NCBI RefSeq assembly: GCF_040807025.1 | Contig: NC_090968.1 | Location: forward strand, 1,674,001 to 1,738,000 | DNA length: 64,000 bases | DNA from: Struthio camelus | Lineage: Eukaryota; Chordata; Aves; Struthioniformes; Struthionidae | Reading direction: 5' to 3' | Shown: piece by piece, positions 43,167 to 54,500 of the stretch | Numbering within the stretch: the first letter of the stretch is position 1 | Layout: each line of letters opens with the position of its first letter | Program-made: the position numbers and the translations under genes | The notes under the pieces: model-generated | Seen by the model: only the letters and a program-made list of their open reading frames with translations | Databases searched by the model: none | Told to the model about the DNA's origin: nothing

Positions 43167-46100
43167 TTATTCTCTCTTCTTGTAGCCGGTGACCAGCAAG
43201 CGCTTCCGCAGCCGCTCCACGTCCACGTAGAGGTTGCGCTTGAGCACGGCGCTGGCGCAGAGCAGGGCTCCCTGCAGCGCTCCCGCGAAGCCAGCGAGGC
43301 ACACGTCCTGCCCTGCCAAGAGAGCGGCGGGCGGTCAGTCCCCCCCGGCTGCGCCGCCCTCGCCCCCCGGCCGCTCACGTACCCGTCAGGAAGAGGTTGG
43401 GCACGGCCGTGCGAGCCCTCAGCGTGGCCATAGCTTCGGCTTGCAGGCGGGCGATGTCCTGGTCCGCCCCGTAGATCTCGCCCCTGGCGCTGCCGATGTA
43501 GTGCTGGTTGGTGAGCGGCGTCCCCCCGGAGAGGTACTCGATCTGGAGGGGACAAGGGGCACGGGATGCTCTGCGTGGGTCGAGTGTGACGCTGGGCACC
43601 TGGAAGCCTTTTTTCACGGGACAGGGCTGGTCTCGGCCAGGATGCGTTGCCTTACAGAGCCCTAGGGTTGTCTCTGGTCCTGGGGTGATCTTCTGGGACC
43701 TGGACGTGGTCCCAGGGTGGTCTCCTGGGACAGAGGGCGCGGGGCATCCCACAGTGCTCTGGGAGGCTTGTTTTTGTGGGATAGGGTTGTTTTTGGCCAG
43801 GACAAGTCGCCTTGCAGGGCCCTGGGGCTGTCTCTGGTCCCAGGATGGTCTCCTGGGATCTGGATGTGATCCTGGGGTGGCCTCCTGGGACCCGGAAGTG
43901 GTCCCAGGATGATCTCCTGGGATGATCTCCTGGGATGGAGGGCGTGAGGCATCCCATTGTGCTCTGGGAGGCCTGTTTTCATGGTGTAGGGCTGGTTTCA
44001 GCCAGGACGTGTTGACTTGTAGAGCCCTAGGGTTTTCTCTGGTCCCGGGGTGGTCTCCTGGGACCTGGACGTGGTCATGGGGTGGCCTCTTGGGATCTGG
44101 TTGTGGTCCCAGGATGGACTCCCAGGACCTGGACGTGGTCCTGGGATGATCTCCTGGGATGGAGGACACGGGGCGTCCTGCCATGCTCTGGGAGGCCTGT
44201 TTTTGTGGGATAGGGCTGGTCTCGGCCAGGACACGTTGCCTTGCAGAGCTCTGGGGCTGTCTCTGGACATCATCCTGGAGTGGTCTCCTTGTACCATGTG
44301 TGATCAGCTTGGCATGGGCATCAGGCTGCCCCACCGGACCTCATCCACAGGGCTGAGCTGGGTAGATGGGACCCAGCTTGGAGGCAGGAGATAAGGCAGC
44401 AGAGCCGCAAACGCCACCTTTGCTCACCCGGTCCTCGATGCGGGGGTAGAGCTTGAAGACGGTCCTCATGATGGCATCCACGAAGGCTTGCTTCACCTCC
44501 TCGTAGTCGTCTCCCCGCTTGAGGACTGGCTTGTCCTTCCACTCCTCGAACCACTCGTACTTGGCGAACGTCACGACGGACAGCGTGGATTTGCCTGTGG
44601 CGAGAGGAGATGTGCGGTCACCGGTTCCCTCTGCCCACCTTGATGCCCATCGCCAACCCAACCCTCCCGGGCAATCACTCATGCCCAGGTTCATCACTGC
44701 TGCTATTTATTGTCCCACCTCCTCGGTCTAATTATTCGATGGAGACCTTTTTCTTGTATTCATCCTCTTATTTGCAAACATCCCAGGTGCGATTTGCCCC
44801 CAGCTCCCTTAGGGGAAGCTCCTTCCGTTTGCACTCGGCAAACTATTGTCAACCCAGCCAGCGAGAGCTTCTCGGCTTTACCTGGGTGCCTCATCTCCCA
44901 GGTGGGGTCTTTGGTCGACGGGCAGGTAACGAAGAGGAAAGGGATGTTCTCCGCAGCCTTGTCCCTGGAAGACGTCAGATAGCGCTGCATCCTGTGGAGA
45001 GATGCCAGGAAAGCTTGTTGGGAAGACTTAACGTCGGCTTAATCCCTCGGCATCCGGCTATCGGATACCCGCCGTGGTTTAATGAAGCCCAGCTGAGGCG
45101 GTTGAAGGACTTCTTACATTTCATCCAGGTCGTTTCCCGGGTAGATGAAGTAATTAGTGGATTCCAGGCCCAGCTCTTCCTTCGTGCCGTTGAGACCCAC
45201 AAAGATGGAGAAACCCCCTTCGCCGTGCTTCACCAGGCGAAGCTGCGACTGAATCCCTGCAGCGTCGGGGGGAAAACGAGAGGGAAAACCAACGTTTTCC
45301 AGCTGGACCCCCAGCTACGGAGAAGCAGCATCTGCTCTCCTCGAGAAAGTCCCACTTTGACCTCCGTTGCTCCCCTTTTCCGGGCAGCCACGGCTCGTAA
45401 AAGCGATTCGGCTCAACACTTTGGATTTATTTCATGTCTTTGATCCGAGTCCGTTCCCCGTGGAGGGGAACGGGGCGAGATTGTTGCATAGGAAGCCCCC
45501 CCGCTCCCTTCCCAAAACCGTGGGGTTATTTTGCTAAACGGTGGGGAAATTTTCCTAAACTCGGCTTTGAGGGGAGGCTGGCCCACGTGCCCAAGTCTCC
45601 GGGGTTTGTTTGTTTTTTTTTTTTCTTCCCTTCTTTTTTTTGTTTTAAGGAAGAAAAGACAAGGAGCCAGCCAGGGCTTTGCTAACCGTATTGCTTGGTT
45701 AGGCAAGGTGCTTTAGGCTCGGTTGGTTTGTTTGTTTTTTAAAGCAAAATTCATAGCAAACGATGCCGTTTTCCAACGCGAGCTCGGGCTTGCCGCGAGC
45801 TTTTGCCGCCGGCGGCCCGTGGCTTTTTGGCGCGGCTGCAGCCGAGCGGCGGGGACGGGGAGGAGGAAGGTAACAGCGCAGCGCCGAGCGCTCCCGCGGC
45901 CTTTGTACCCGGCAGAGCCCGCGCCTCCGCCGGCAGCAGCCGCTCGTAGGTGTTGAATATCCCCGCGTCCGAAATGACCACGGGGGCGAAGACGTTCACG
46001 ACGTCCTGCCCTTTCTTTACGCTCACGCCTGCAAGAAGAGGGGGAAGGAAAAAGGGGAGACGAAGCAAATCGCTCGAGAAGTCCCGAGGCCGCTGGGGGG

Positions 46101-49100
46101 GGGGGGAAGGAAAGGCCGGCGGCTCACCGCAAGCTTTGCCCTCGGCGTCCAGCAGGATGCGGCTCACGGGCGCCCGGCCCAGCACGTTGCCTCCGGCCTT
46201 CCGGATGACGGCGATGGTGTGGAAGGCGATTTCGCTGGCTCCCCCCTTGGGGTACCAGGCGCCGCCGAGGAAGTGGTCCAGCAGGACGGCGTGCAAGGAG
46301 AAGCTGACGCGCGACGGCAGCGTGCCTGCGAGCGGCCGGCCGAGAGGGTCAGCCCCGGCCCCCCCCCCCCCCCCGGCGGCTCCCCCGGCTGTTTTCGGCG
46401 GAGCGAGGCTGTGAGCGAGAAACGAGCGTCCTGCCAGGCAGCAGAAGAGGCGCAGCCACGCTCGAGCCCTCCCCGAGGCCCTTTGGCGGCCGGATACGGC
46501 CCCTGGGCGAAGCCCCCCCCCCCCCGGCGCTTTTTTTATTTTATTGTATTTTTTAAAAAACCCAATTTCCCCGGCGTCAGCGTCGCCGGCGAGGCCTCGG
46601 CGGAGGGAGGATGGAGAGGAGGAGGTAGCGCAGCGATGCAAAGCAGGCGGGGAGAGCCGACGGCGCCGGACTGCCGGCGTAAAAGCATCCACCCTCTTCA
46701 AAACCCAAAAAAGGGGGGGTTTTGTGTGTTTTTTTTTTTTTTTTTTTTTAAAAAGCGTTGGGTCGAGCACCTACCGTAGGTGGGGAAGATGTAGCTGAGC
46801 ACGGCCCGCAGCTCCCGGTCCGCCGTCAGCTCGTCCACCACCTCCTTGAGGCTGCGGGAAGCCAGGCGCCAGAAGGGGCTCAGCCAGCTCAGCAGCCCCG
46901 TGCGGCACAGCAAACGGGCCAGCGGCAGCGGGAGCAGCTTCAAAACCACCAGCATCACGTTGCCTTTGCTCACGCTCTGTGGGAGAGAGGGTTGGCGTCC
47001 GGCCGGTGCCGCCGCCGGGTGCTTCGCGGCCGCCCGGAGCGGGGTGTTCCCGCGGCGGCCGGGTTGGGGCCGGCGAAAAGCCGTGCGGAGAAGCTGGACC
47101 CAAAAGCATCTTTTTTTTTCTTTTTTTTTTTTTAAATCTTTCTCCCCCCCCCCCACCCCGTTGCACCGCTTCTCGCCACGGGGCTTTCGCGCGGCCACGG
47201 GGCTGCGCAGCGCCTCTTCCCTCCCTCGCCGGCGCCGAGAGCGCCCACCTCCGCGGGGAAAAACCCCGGCGCACGCCCTCGATGGGCGATTCCCGCGCCG
47301 GGCGGCTGCGTGCCGCCGCGCCGTTACCTCCAGGAGCCCCTCGAAGGCGTCGATGGCGGCCGCCTCGCGCAGGAACTGCTTCTTCAAGCCTTCGAAGTAG
47401 CGGCGCTGGCCGGCGGGGAGGCGGTAGGTGCGCCCGCTGCCCGGCTCGCCCAGCAGCACGGCGTCGAAGGCGGGCGCCAGCGGCGCCCACTCCAGCTGCC
47501 CCTCCGTGAGCTGGTCCACGAGGAAGCGGGCCGCCGAGCCCTCGGCCATCTGCCCCACGTAGTGGATCCCTGGCGAAACCCCGTCGGAGTCGCAAAAAGC
47601 CGCCGGGCGCCGCGGGAATCAAACCCAGTTTCCCCCCCCCCCCCCCCCCCGTTTCCCGCAGCTCCGGGTTGAGGGGAAAAGGGACCAGCAGGGAAACGTG
47701 AGCTGGGAAAGTGTCTCTGTGTGTATATATATAAATATACACTTTTTTTTCCTTGCGTAGGTATATATTTCTCATGCATATATATTTCTCGGGGCGTATA
47801 TATATACATTTCTCGGGGGTGGATGTGCGTGTTTCTCTATGCAGCTCCACAGCCCGCTCCCCCCCCCCCAACCCATGGGGCAGAGTTTGCAGCCGGCCGT
47901 GAAAGTGGGCACCCGCCGCCAGCTCTTTTTTCTGAGGATCTTAGGAAAAGCCCTTCTGCTTCGAGGTGAAAGGTCCCTCTCCCACACTGCTGTCAGTAAT
48001 TAATCGTGGCTGCAGGGAGAAGGGACTTTGTGCCGACGGGGGGGACGTTGCAGAGGGTCAGGGCGGGTGAGCGCCGTGGCGCGTTTGCCTGCGGGAAAAG
48101 GGGTTTTTTTTTGGGGGGGGGGAGCAAAGGAAGAGAGAAAAGGAACCGCCGGCTGCCGCTTTGTCCCCGCCGGGCGCCCGCGGGTGCCAAAGCCCCCCGC
48201 GCGTCCGGCCGCGACCCCCCCCCCCACCCGCCCCGCCGGGGCCTCACCCACGTCGAACTCGTAGCCCTTCTCGCTGAAAGTGTGGCAGCAGCCGCCCAGC
48301 TTGCCGTGCTGCTCCAGCACCAGCACCCGCCTGCCCGCCTTGGCCAGCAGCGCCGCCGCCGCCAGCCCCCCGATGCCGCTGCCCACCACCACGGCGTCCA
48401 GCTCCGCCGGCACCTGCTCTGCCGAAAAAACTGCCCGAGCGGCGGCTTCAGCGGAGGGGGGAACAGATTTTCCCCCCCCCCCCCAGCCCTGACACCCACC
48501 CACCCAGCACCTCCGCCGCCGCGGGGGGGAAGCGCCCCGACGCAGGGCGGAGGGGTGCCAGGGGGTGCGGGATGTGGGCTGCTAGGGGGAGATATGGGGG
48601 GCAGGAGGTGGGATACGGGGGGCAGGAGCTGGGGTGCGGGATGTGGGATACGGGGGGCAGGATGCAGGGTGCGGGACGTGGGGTGTGGGATGCGGGGTGC
48701 AGGATACGGGGTGCAGGGGGTGCAATACGGGGTGCAGGATACGGGATACAGGGTGCAGGATACGGGATGTGGGATACGGGGGGCAGGAGCTGGGGTGCGG
48801 GATGTGGGATTCGGGGGGCAGGATGCAGGGTGTGGGACGTGGGGTGTGGGAGAGGGGACGCGGGATGCAGGACATGGGGTGCAGGATGGGGGATGCGGGG
48901 TGCAGGGGGGGTGATGCGGGACATGGGGTGCAGGAGACGGGGCGCGGGGTGTGGGATACGGGATAGGGGCTGCAGAACGGGGGATAGCGGGGGCGAGAGA
49001 GGGGACACGGGTGGCGGGGGCACCCGCTGAGCCCCCCTGCCCTCGGACCTACCTGCTTTGAGGACCTTCCTGCGGGCCGCCTTGTCGGTGACGAGCGGGG

Positions 49101-49224
49101 CCGGCGGGCGCCTGGTGTCGGTGGCGAAGGGGTTGGGGGAGTCGGCGGCCCCCAGGACCCACCGGGCCAGCGGGACGAGGAGGAGGAGGAGGAGGGCGAG
49201 GAAGAGGAGCGCGTAGGGCCACAT
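43167..49224 (-). CDS. RETSAT: RETSAT, all-trans-retinol 13,14-reductase (retinol saturase), complete, 11 exons
   Basis: An ER-membrane FAD enzyme that saturates the 13,14 double bond of all-trans-retinol. Exons in transcript order: 49224-49053, 48430-48248, 47569-47328, 46976-46775, 46325-46128, 46028-45909, 45256-45118, 44991-44882, 44594-44428, 43542-43383, 43312-43167. All are GT/AG and phases close to 612 residues (human 610, from memory). Residues 1-25 form a hydrophobic N-terminal anchor, followed by [20 protein letters not shown]. The dinucleotide-binding fold begins VVVGSGIGG (71-79), ending in LVLEQH. Conserved blocks include [25 protein letters not shown] and [11 protein letters not shown]. 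The C-terminus is KKRE. Introns 1 and 9 carry minisatellites. It is divergent from ELMOD3, with a shared GC-rich interval. Confidence 0.96.
43665..44330. repeat. Tandem array in RETSAT intron 9
   Basis: Repeated 'gatctcctgggatggagg', 'tctctggtcccaggatggtc' and 'gggatctggacgtggtcc' phrases occur in blocks of about 150-250 bp ('ggcttgtttttgtgggatagg' type marker near 43768 and 44198), showing higher-order duplication within intron 9 (43543-44427). Confidence 0.85.
47715..47820. repeat. TA-rich microsatellite in RETSAT intron 2
   Basis: 'gtgtatatatataaatatac' and two 'tatatatttctcggg'-type copies lie within the intron between exons 2 and 3. Confidence 0.75.
48560..49020. repeat. Degenerate minisatellite in RETSAT intron 1
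   Basis: Short tandem phrases 'gggatacggggggcaggat' and 'gcagggtgcgggacgtgggg' occur at about 15-22 bp with variable order, filling most of intron 1 (48431-49052). Confidence 0.85.
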
Positions 49225-49374
49225 GGCGCCTGCCAGTTTCTGCACGCAGTGCCCTGCCGGGAAGCCCGCTGCAGGTCCCGCTCCTCCCCTTGGCTCCGCT
49301 CCGCCCCGGGCGCCGCGCTGGCGCTGCGCCCCGCGTGCTGCGCGCCTGTCGGGCGCTGTGCTCGGCGCTGCGCT

Positions 49375-50170
49375 GTGGGCACTGCACCGCGGGCGCTGCG
49401 CTGGGTATTGCAACTCAGGCGCTGCGCTGGGCACTGCAGCCCGGCCGCTGGGCACTGCACTGCGGGCTCTGCGCCAGGCGCTGCACTGTGGGCACTGCAC
49501 GGGACACTGCAGCCTGGCTGCTGGGCACTGCACTGGGCATTGCAACTCGGGCGCTGCGCTGGGCACTGCAGCCCGGCCACTGGGCACTGCACCACAGGCA
49601 CTGCAGCTCAGGCACTGCACTGAGCACTGCACCCCAGGCACTGCATCTTGGGCACTGCCCGGGGCACTGCAACTTGGACGCTGCAGCCCAGCCGCTGGAC
49701 ACTGCACTGCGGGTGCTGCAGCTCAGGCACTGCACTGGGCACTGCACCAGGCACTGCATCTTGGGCACTGCACGGGGCACTACAACTTGGGTGCTGCACT
49801 GGGCACTGCAGCCCAGCCACTGGGCACTGCACTGGGCATTGCAACTCGGGTGCTGCGCTGGGCACTGCAGCCCGGCCGCTGGGCACTGCACCACGGTTGC
49901 TGCAGCCCAGGCACTGCACTGAGCACTGCACTGTGGGTGCTGCGCCAGGCACTGCATGTTGGACACTGCACGGGGCACTGCAACTTGGGAGCTGCACTGC
50001 GCACTGCAGCCCAGCTAGTGGGCGCTGCACTGGGCATTGCAACTCGGGTGCTGCGCTGGGCGCTGCAACTCAGGCACAGCGCTGAGCACTGCAGCTGGGC
50101 GCTGCAGCCTGGGCACAGGCACTGCACCTCGGGCACTGCAGCCTGGGCAGGGGCACTGAGCACTGCCTCC
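49375..50170. repeat. ~15-bp GCACTGCA minisatellite upstream of RETSAT
   Basis: The core 'gggcactgca' followed by 4-6 variable bases recurs about every 15 bp, about 50 copies, with a longer-range block marked by 'cccggccgctgggcactg'. It lies between the RETSAT start codon and the CpG block. If RETSAT is transcribed from that CpG block, the array is in its 5' UTR or a 5' intron. Confidence 0.93.
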
Positions 50171-50199
50171 CCGGCACCGGGCACTGGCAGCGCCGCCAC

Positions 50200-50520
50200 C
50201 GCCGCCTCCCCGCATGGGAACCCTGGGGGGGGGGGGGGCGCGGAACGTTCCGCCTTCTCTGCGGCTTGTCCCTCCTCGCCCGCCGTCGGCCGTCCCGCGC
50301 GGGGGCTCCTGGGTGCTGTAGTTTTGGGCCGCCCCCTCCCAGGCCCCCGCGCGGGGGCACCTGGGAAAGGCAGGCGCGGAGGACTGCAGCTCCCGGCAGG
50401 CAGCGCGCGGCCGCGCCTGCGCCCTGCGGCTCGGCGGCGCCGGGGCTCGGGGCGAGCGTGCGGCTGCGGCTCCCGCCGCGCCCCGCGCCGCCGCTTCCGG
50501 TGGGCGCGAGGTCAAAGGGC
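50200..50520. promoter_or_regulatory. Probable bidirectional RETSAT/ELMOD3 CpG promoter
   Basis: A CpG-dense, non-repetitive block lies between the divergent RETSAT and ELMOD3 genes. Two ZNF143/Staf-like sites are present: 50304-50322 read on minus (actacagcacccaggagcc) and 50383-50401 on plus (actgcagctcccggcaggc). An ETS site CTTCCGG is at 50494-50500. Such motif sets are typical of bidirectional housekeeping promoters. Human RETSAT and ELMOD3 are also head to head (recalled). Confidence 0.6.
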
Positions 50521-51005
50521 GGGGGTCAGAGGGCGGGGAGGGGGTCGGAGGGCAGGGGTCAGCAGTGGGGGCAGGGGGGCAGAGGCCGGAGCGAGGGAGG
50601 AGGAGCGGGGTCAGCGCGGGGGGCAGAGGTCAGGGGTCGCGGGGGACAGGGCGGGGGTCGGTGGCCAGAGGAGCAGGCTAGGAGGGGGGTCACGGGGGGG
50701 TAGGAGGGGGGTCGGGGCCAAGGAGTGGGGTCAGAGGGCGTGGGGGTAGGGGGCATGGGAGTCAAAGGGTGTGGGGTCAGGGGGCACGGGGGTCAGAGGG
50801 CACAGGGTCAGGAGGCACGGGGGTCAAGGGGCGTGGGGGGTCAGGAGATGTGGGAGTCAGGGGGCACGGGGGTCAGAGGGCGTGGGGTCAGGGGGTGCGG
50901 GGGTCAGGGGGCGTGGGGGGTCAGGAGATGTGGGGGTCAGGGGGTGCAGGGTCAGGGGGCCCAGGGGTCAGAGGGCACGGGGTCAGGGGGTGCAAGGGTC
51001 AGAGG
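50520..51005. repeat. Degenerate G-rich array upstream of ELMOD3
   Basis: Tandem 'gtcagggggcacgggggtca' and 'gggcgtggggtcagg' phrases at about 17-20 bp. The plus (sense) strand is strongly G-biased, so transcripts starting in the CpG block would carry it. Confidence 0.88.
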
Positions 51006-51058
51006 TCAGGCGAGCGGGGCGTTTCCGTGCCTCCTTATCTATTCGACTCTCTCCCCAG

Positions 51059-51595
51059 GGACGCTTCCGGCCGCGCCACGCCGACATGCGCCTTCGCCCG
51101 GGCGTCGCGGGGCCCCGGGCGCCACCGCCGGCCACCCGGGCGCCACCTTCGCCCAGGTAGGAGGCTGCGGCGGGAAGAGCCACCCGTTCCCAGAGCCGCC
51201 AGGACCCCCCGGGCCGGGCTCCGCCGGCACCTCCCCGCGATCGGTCTCGGTTTCTCCCGGCAGGGTATGACCACAGGCGCCCGCCCAGCTGCTCCTGCCG
51301 GCTGCTGCATCCTGACCGGCGCGTGTCAGCGGTGAGCGTTACGAGCAGAGTGCCGCGGGGGCAGCGTCCCTTGTCCTCACGCAGCATCTTAAATATATAC
51401 ACACCTATATACACACATATACACATACACGTGTATGTTTTCTTGCAGGCTGCAGGCAGACCTGCACGCACCCCCAGCCCGTGAGCCCTCCCAGCGCGTG
51501 GGGCGCTGGCGCCGAGGCCCGTAACTCCTACAGCGTTTGCTCTACGGGACTGTTCCCCCTCCCGTCCTCAGCTGATGGGCTGCAATCCGGAGCCG
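51059..51595 (+). other. ELMOD3: Candidate ELMOD3 leader exons
   Basis: Exon-like stretches with plausible acceptor and donor sites are 51059-51156, 51264-51331, 51449-51480 and 51572-51595. An upstream ATG at 51086 meets a stop (GTA TGA) after splicing into 51264-51331, so these would be mainly 5' UTR. Only the last, 24 bp long, gives an in-frame ATG (51575, MGCNPEP) that joins phase 0 to the well-supported exon at 51831. Confidence 0.3.
51388..51436. repeat. TA/CA microsatellite
   Basis: 'aaatatatacacacctatat', 'acacacatatacacatacac' and 'gtgtatg' form an imperfect dinucleotide tract just before the possible acceptor at 51448. Confidence 0.75.
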
Positions 51596-54500
51596 GTAAC
51601 GCGCAGGCGGTAAAACCAAACCGCGTCCGCTCACGAGCTCAGTCGCTCCAACGCGTTTGCGCCTGGCTGGCTCCGTCCGCGAGTGGAGACCGGGGTTTAT
51701 TCCCTAAGGGGGAAGTTCAGGGATTTGGGTTTGCCTCCCTGCGGAGGGATCGGTTTTTTCTTTGCCTGTTCTCTTTTACTCCCGTCTTTTCGCTGCTGGG
51801 TGACTGCTGTGTCTGTCTCTCTCCGCTCAGATCTCGGCTCTGAGACAAAATGGTCTGCTGCGGGCTCTTATGCAGGAAGCAGGCCAGCCTGCAGGAGCTG
51901 GTAAGCTTTCGCTCTGCTTCCTCGTTGTTTATCTTCTTGTTTCTTGGTGGCAGAAACGCCTGGGGAGCTTGCAGGGTGCCATAGTAACACGGCGCTGGCC
52001 TTGCGGGCTGCGAGGCAAATCTGTCACTGGGCTTGGTGAAGAGTTTGCCCTGCTTTGCAAAGCGCGTCCCAAAGTCACCGAGTTTTCTCCCGGTTGTTGC
52101 CAGGAGAAGCCTCACAGTGTGTTTAGGGATTTTGGTGGGGGGGGGGGGGGTCTGCCCTGAGTGGGTTCAAGCGTCCCCCTAGTCGTGGATTGCAGCCGCC
52201 GTGCTTTTGTCCCAGAGAGCCACGAGGTGAGCGAGCGAAGAGAAGCAAAAGAGGAAATTTTGCCTGCTGGATGTCTTCCTAGATGTCCTGACGAGCGCTG
52301 GAGGAAGCAAGCAAACACCGTCCTGGTTCTCCCAGCTGAATCTAACCTTCAGCATGTCTTTCTGTTGGCAGAGCCCAGCGAGGAGCGGCGGCGAGCCCAG
52401 GAGGAATGGGAGGCGGTGGAAAATACCCAGTCAGGTACAGTTAATGAGAGCAGTTGCTGTCTGGGAGAAGAAGGTTTATTATAGTTCGCAGCACTGGATG
52501 GAAAAGAGCTGGGCAGGGGAAGGGAGCTGGCCGCAGCGAGCGCAGAGACCAGCACTAGCTGGGCGTGCAGCTGGGACAAGGTTTGAGGGGTGGGAGAGGG
52601 CTGGGGAAGGTGTGGAAGGAGAGGGAGCAGGCTGGAAATGCGCTTTATTCCCCCAGATTCCCTATGCTTCCGTATGTAGTAACTTAGAATTGAGCGTAGA
52701 TGCCCCCCATGACTGAACTGCTGCTCCAGTGTCGGGCAGGAACTATTTTAGGCATGAGGAAGCTGGAGCACAGCGCAGAGCTTGCGCCAGAGAGCTAACA
52801 CTGTTCTGTGCCTCTCTGCAGGGCTGCTGGAGGAGTCGGCCGGTCCCGTGCCCCTGATCTCCTTCAACGAAGCGCTGCAGTACTTCCAGACCGCAGACCT
52901 TTCTGAGTGCAGGGTACGAGCGGGGCCACACGCTCCGGCCCTTTCACGGGCTGCGTGGCTGCAGCTTTTCTAGCACCCAGGAAGTTTTAGGAAATAGGAG
53001 ATGGGAGCATGGATTGGCCACGGGTGACCTCCGCAAGACTGTGTGGCGAGTAGCTGAGCTGAGGCCTGAACTCGGGACTTCCCACTTTGTCCATGTTGTT
53101 CCTCTTCTCTACCTCTTGCTCTGTCCTGTCCGTGCTGTCTTGCACTTCTCTCTTTCCCTTTACTTCCATCTTCCTTCCGCTTGGCTCTTCCTGACCCCTT
53201 CCCTCCCAGCCCACCTGCTGCGTTTTCTCTTGGCCGATTCCCAAAGCCACTGGCCCACCCTGATCATTTCTTTATGCACTTTCTTCTCTACAGAAAAAGA
53301 TCCAAGCGACGGTGCATAGACAAGGTCTGGCTGCTCTGGTTCACTTCCTCTTTGGTCCTCCGCGGCTCCAGCAGCAGCTGCAGGGAGAGCGGGACCTGGC
53401 TCTCACGATAGCTCAATGTGAGTATCCCCTTCCAATTCCGTAAGAGCAGCCCCATACAAAACGACAGCCCAGGCAGTGCTGGATTTATCGCTGCTGGTCC
53501 CGCATGAGGTTCACGTGAAGCAACCCGAGGGGGTCTTGGAGCATGGCGTGGGCTGACCGCTCATCCCGTGGCAGCTGCTTGTCCCGGAGCAGGTGTTCTC
53601 CACTTTCCAGGCATCTCCTTTGCCCCCCTGTTGCTGATGTACTCGTGAACTTCCTTCCGTCGACTGGCAACATCTGTGGAGAGGGTCACAAATCCCTTGA
53701 CCCCTCTTTGCTAGTGACTCCTCTGCTACGCTAGCCCTCCGCCCCCAGCAAGGGAGTGACACGATACAGGGCAGGTGCTCTGGGGCTGAACAGCCCTCCC
53801 TGATCTCCACCTCATCTTTTGGTCAGCAATGACAACACAGGAGACGTTAATTCTGTCAGTACCTCAGTGTAGCACGTCTCCTGCCCTGGCTGTTCCTCTC
53901 CTTGCATAGCCCCTAGATAGTCCTGTGTCCAGCAGAGCCGTTGTTTTTGGCTGGCCCGTGGTGGATTGCACATGTTGAGCACATTTGCACAGGAAAACTT
54001 TTTGCCTGTGCAAGTGGTTTGTGTACTGGTCATGGTTCCCCAAGCGGTGCTACTTTGACCAGTGGTTTAGCAAAGCTTCTGTGATGTCAAAGTGAATCAG
54101 TACCCAGTATGGTCTGCAATACTGTGTTTTTGCTTCTGCACCTCTAACACTTTTTTCTCCCCTCCAGCAGGACAAACATGGCTTCGATATTCCCCTTATT
54201 GATGTAGGCAGTTTTCTGCTGTGGGACTTGGTCTCCAGCGAGATTCTAGCTTTCCCTACCTACCCTGCAGCTGGTGGTGGTTCTTTCCCATCGTGGCTCA
54301 TTAGGGTAGCTAAAGGCTGTTCAGTGTTGTAGAGATGCTGAGAGATGTTTTCTCTGCCAGGTGGTTTAGATAATAACGAGAGAGTGCACATGAGAATCCT
54401 GCAGACCATCTACAAGAAACTAACCTGCTCCACACTGAGTTGCCCACGCTACGGGGCACACTGGGAAGAGCTCGGCTTTCAAGGTACGGCTGGGGGAGAG

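Noticed and set aside
51086-51335. ELMOD3 translation starting at ATG 51086 or 51267
   Set aside because: The first meets a stop after splicing, and the second cannot reach the exon at 51831 in frame with any combination of the candidate exons.
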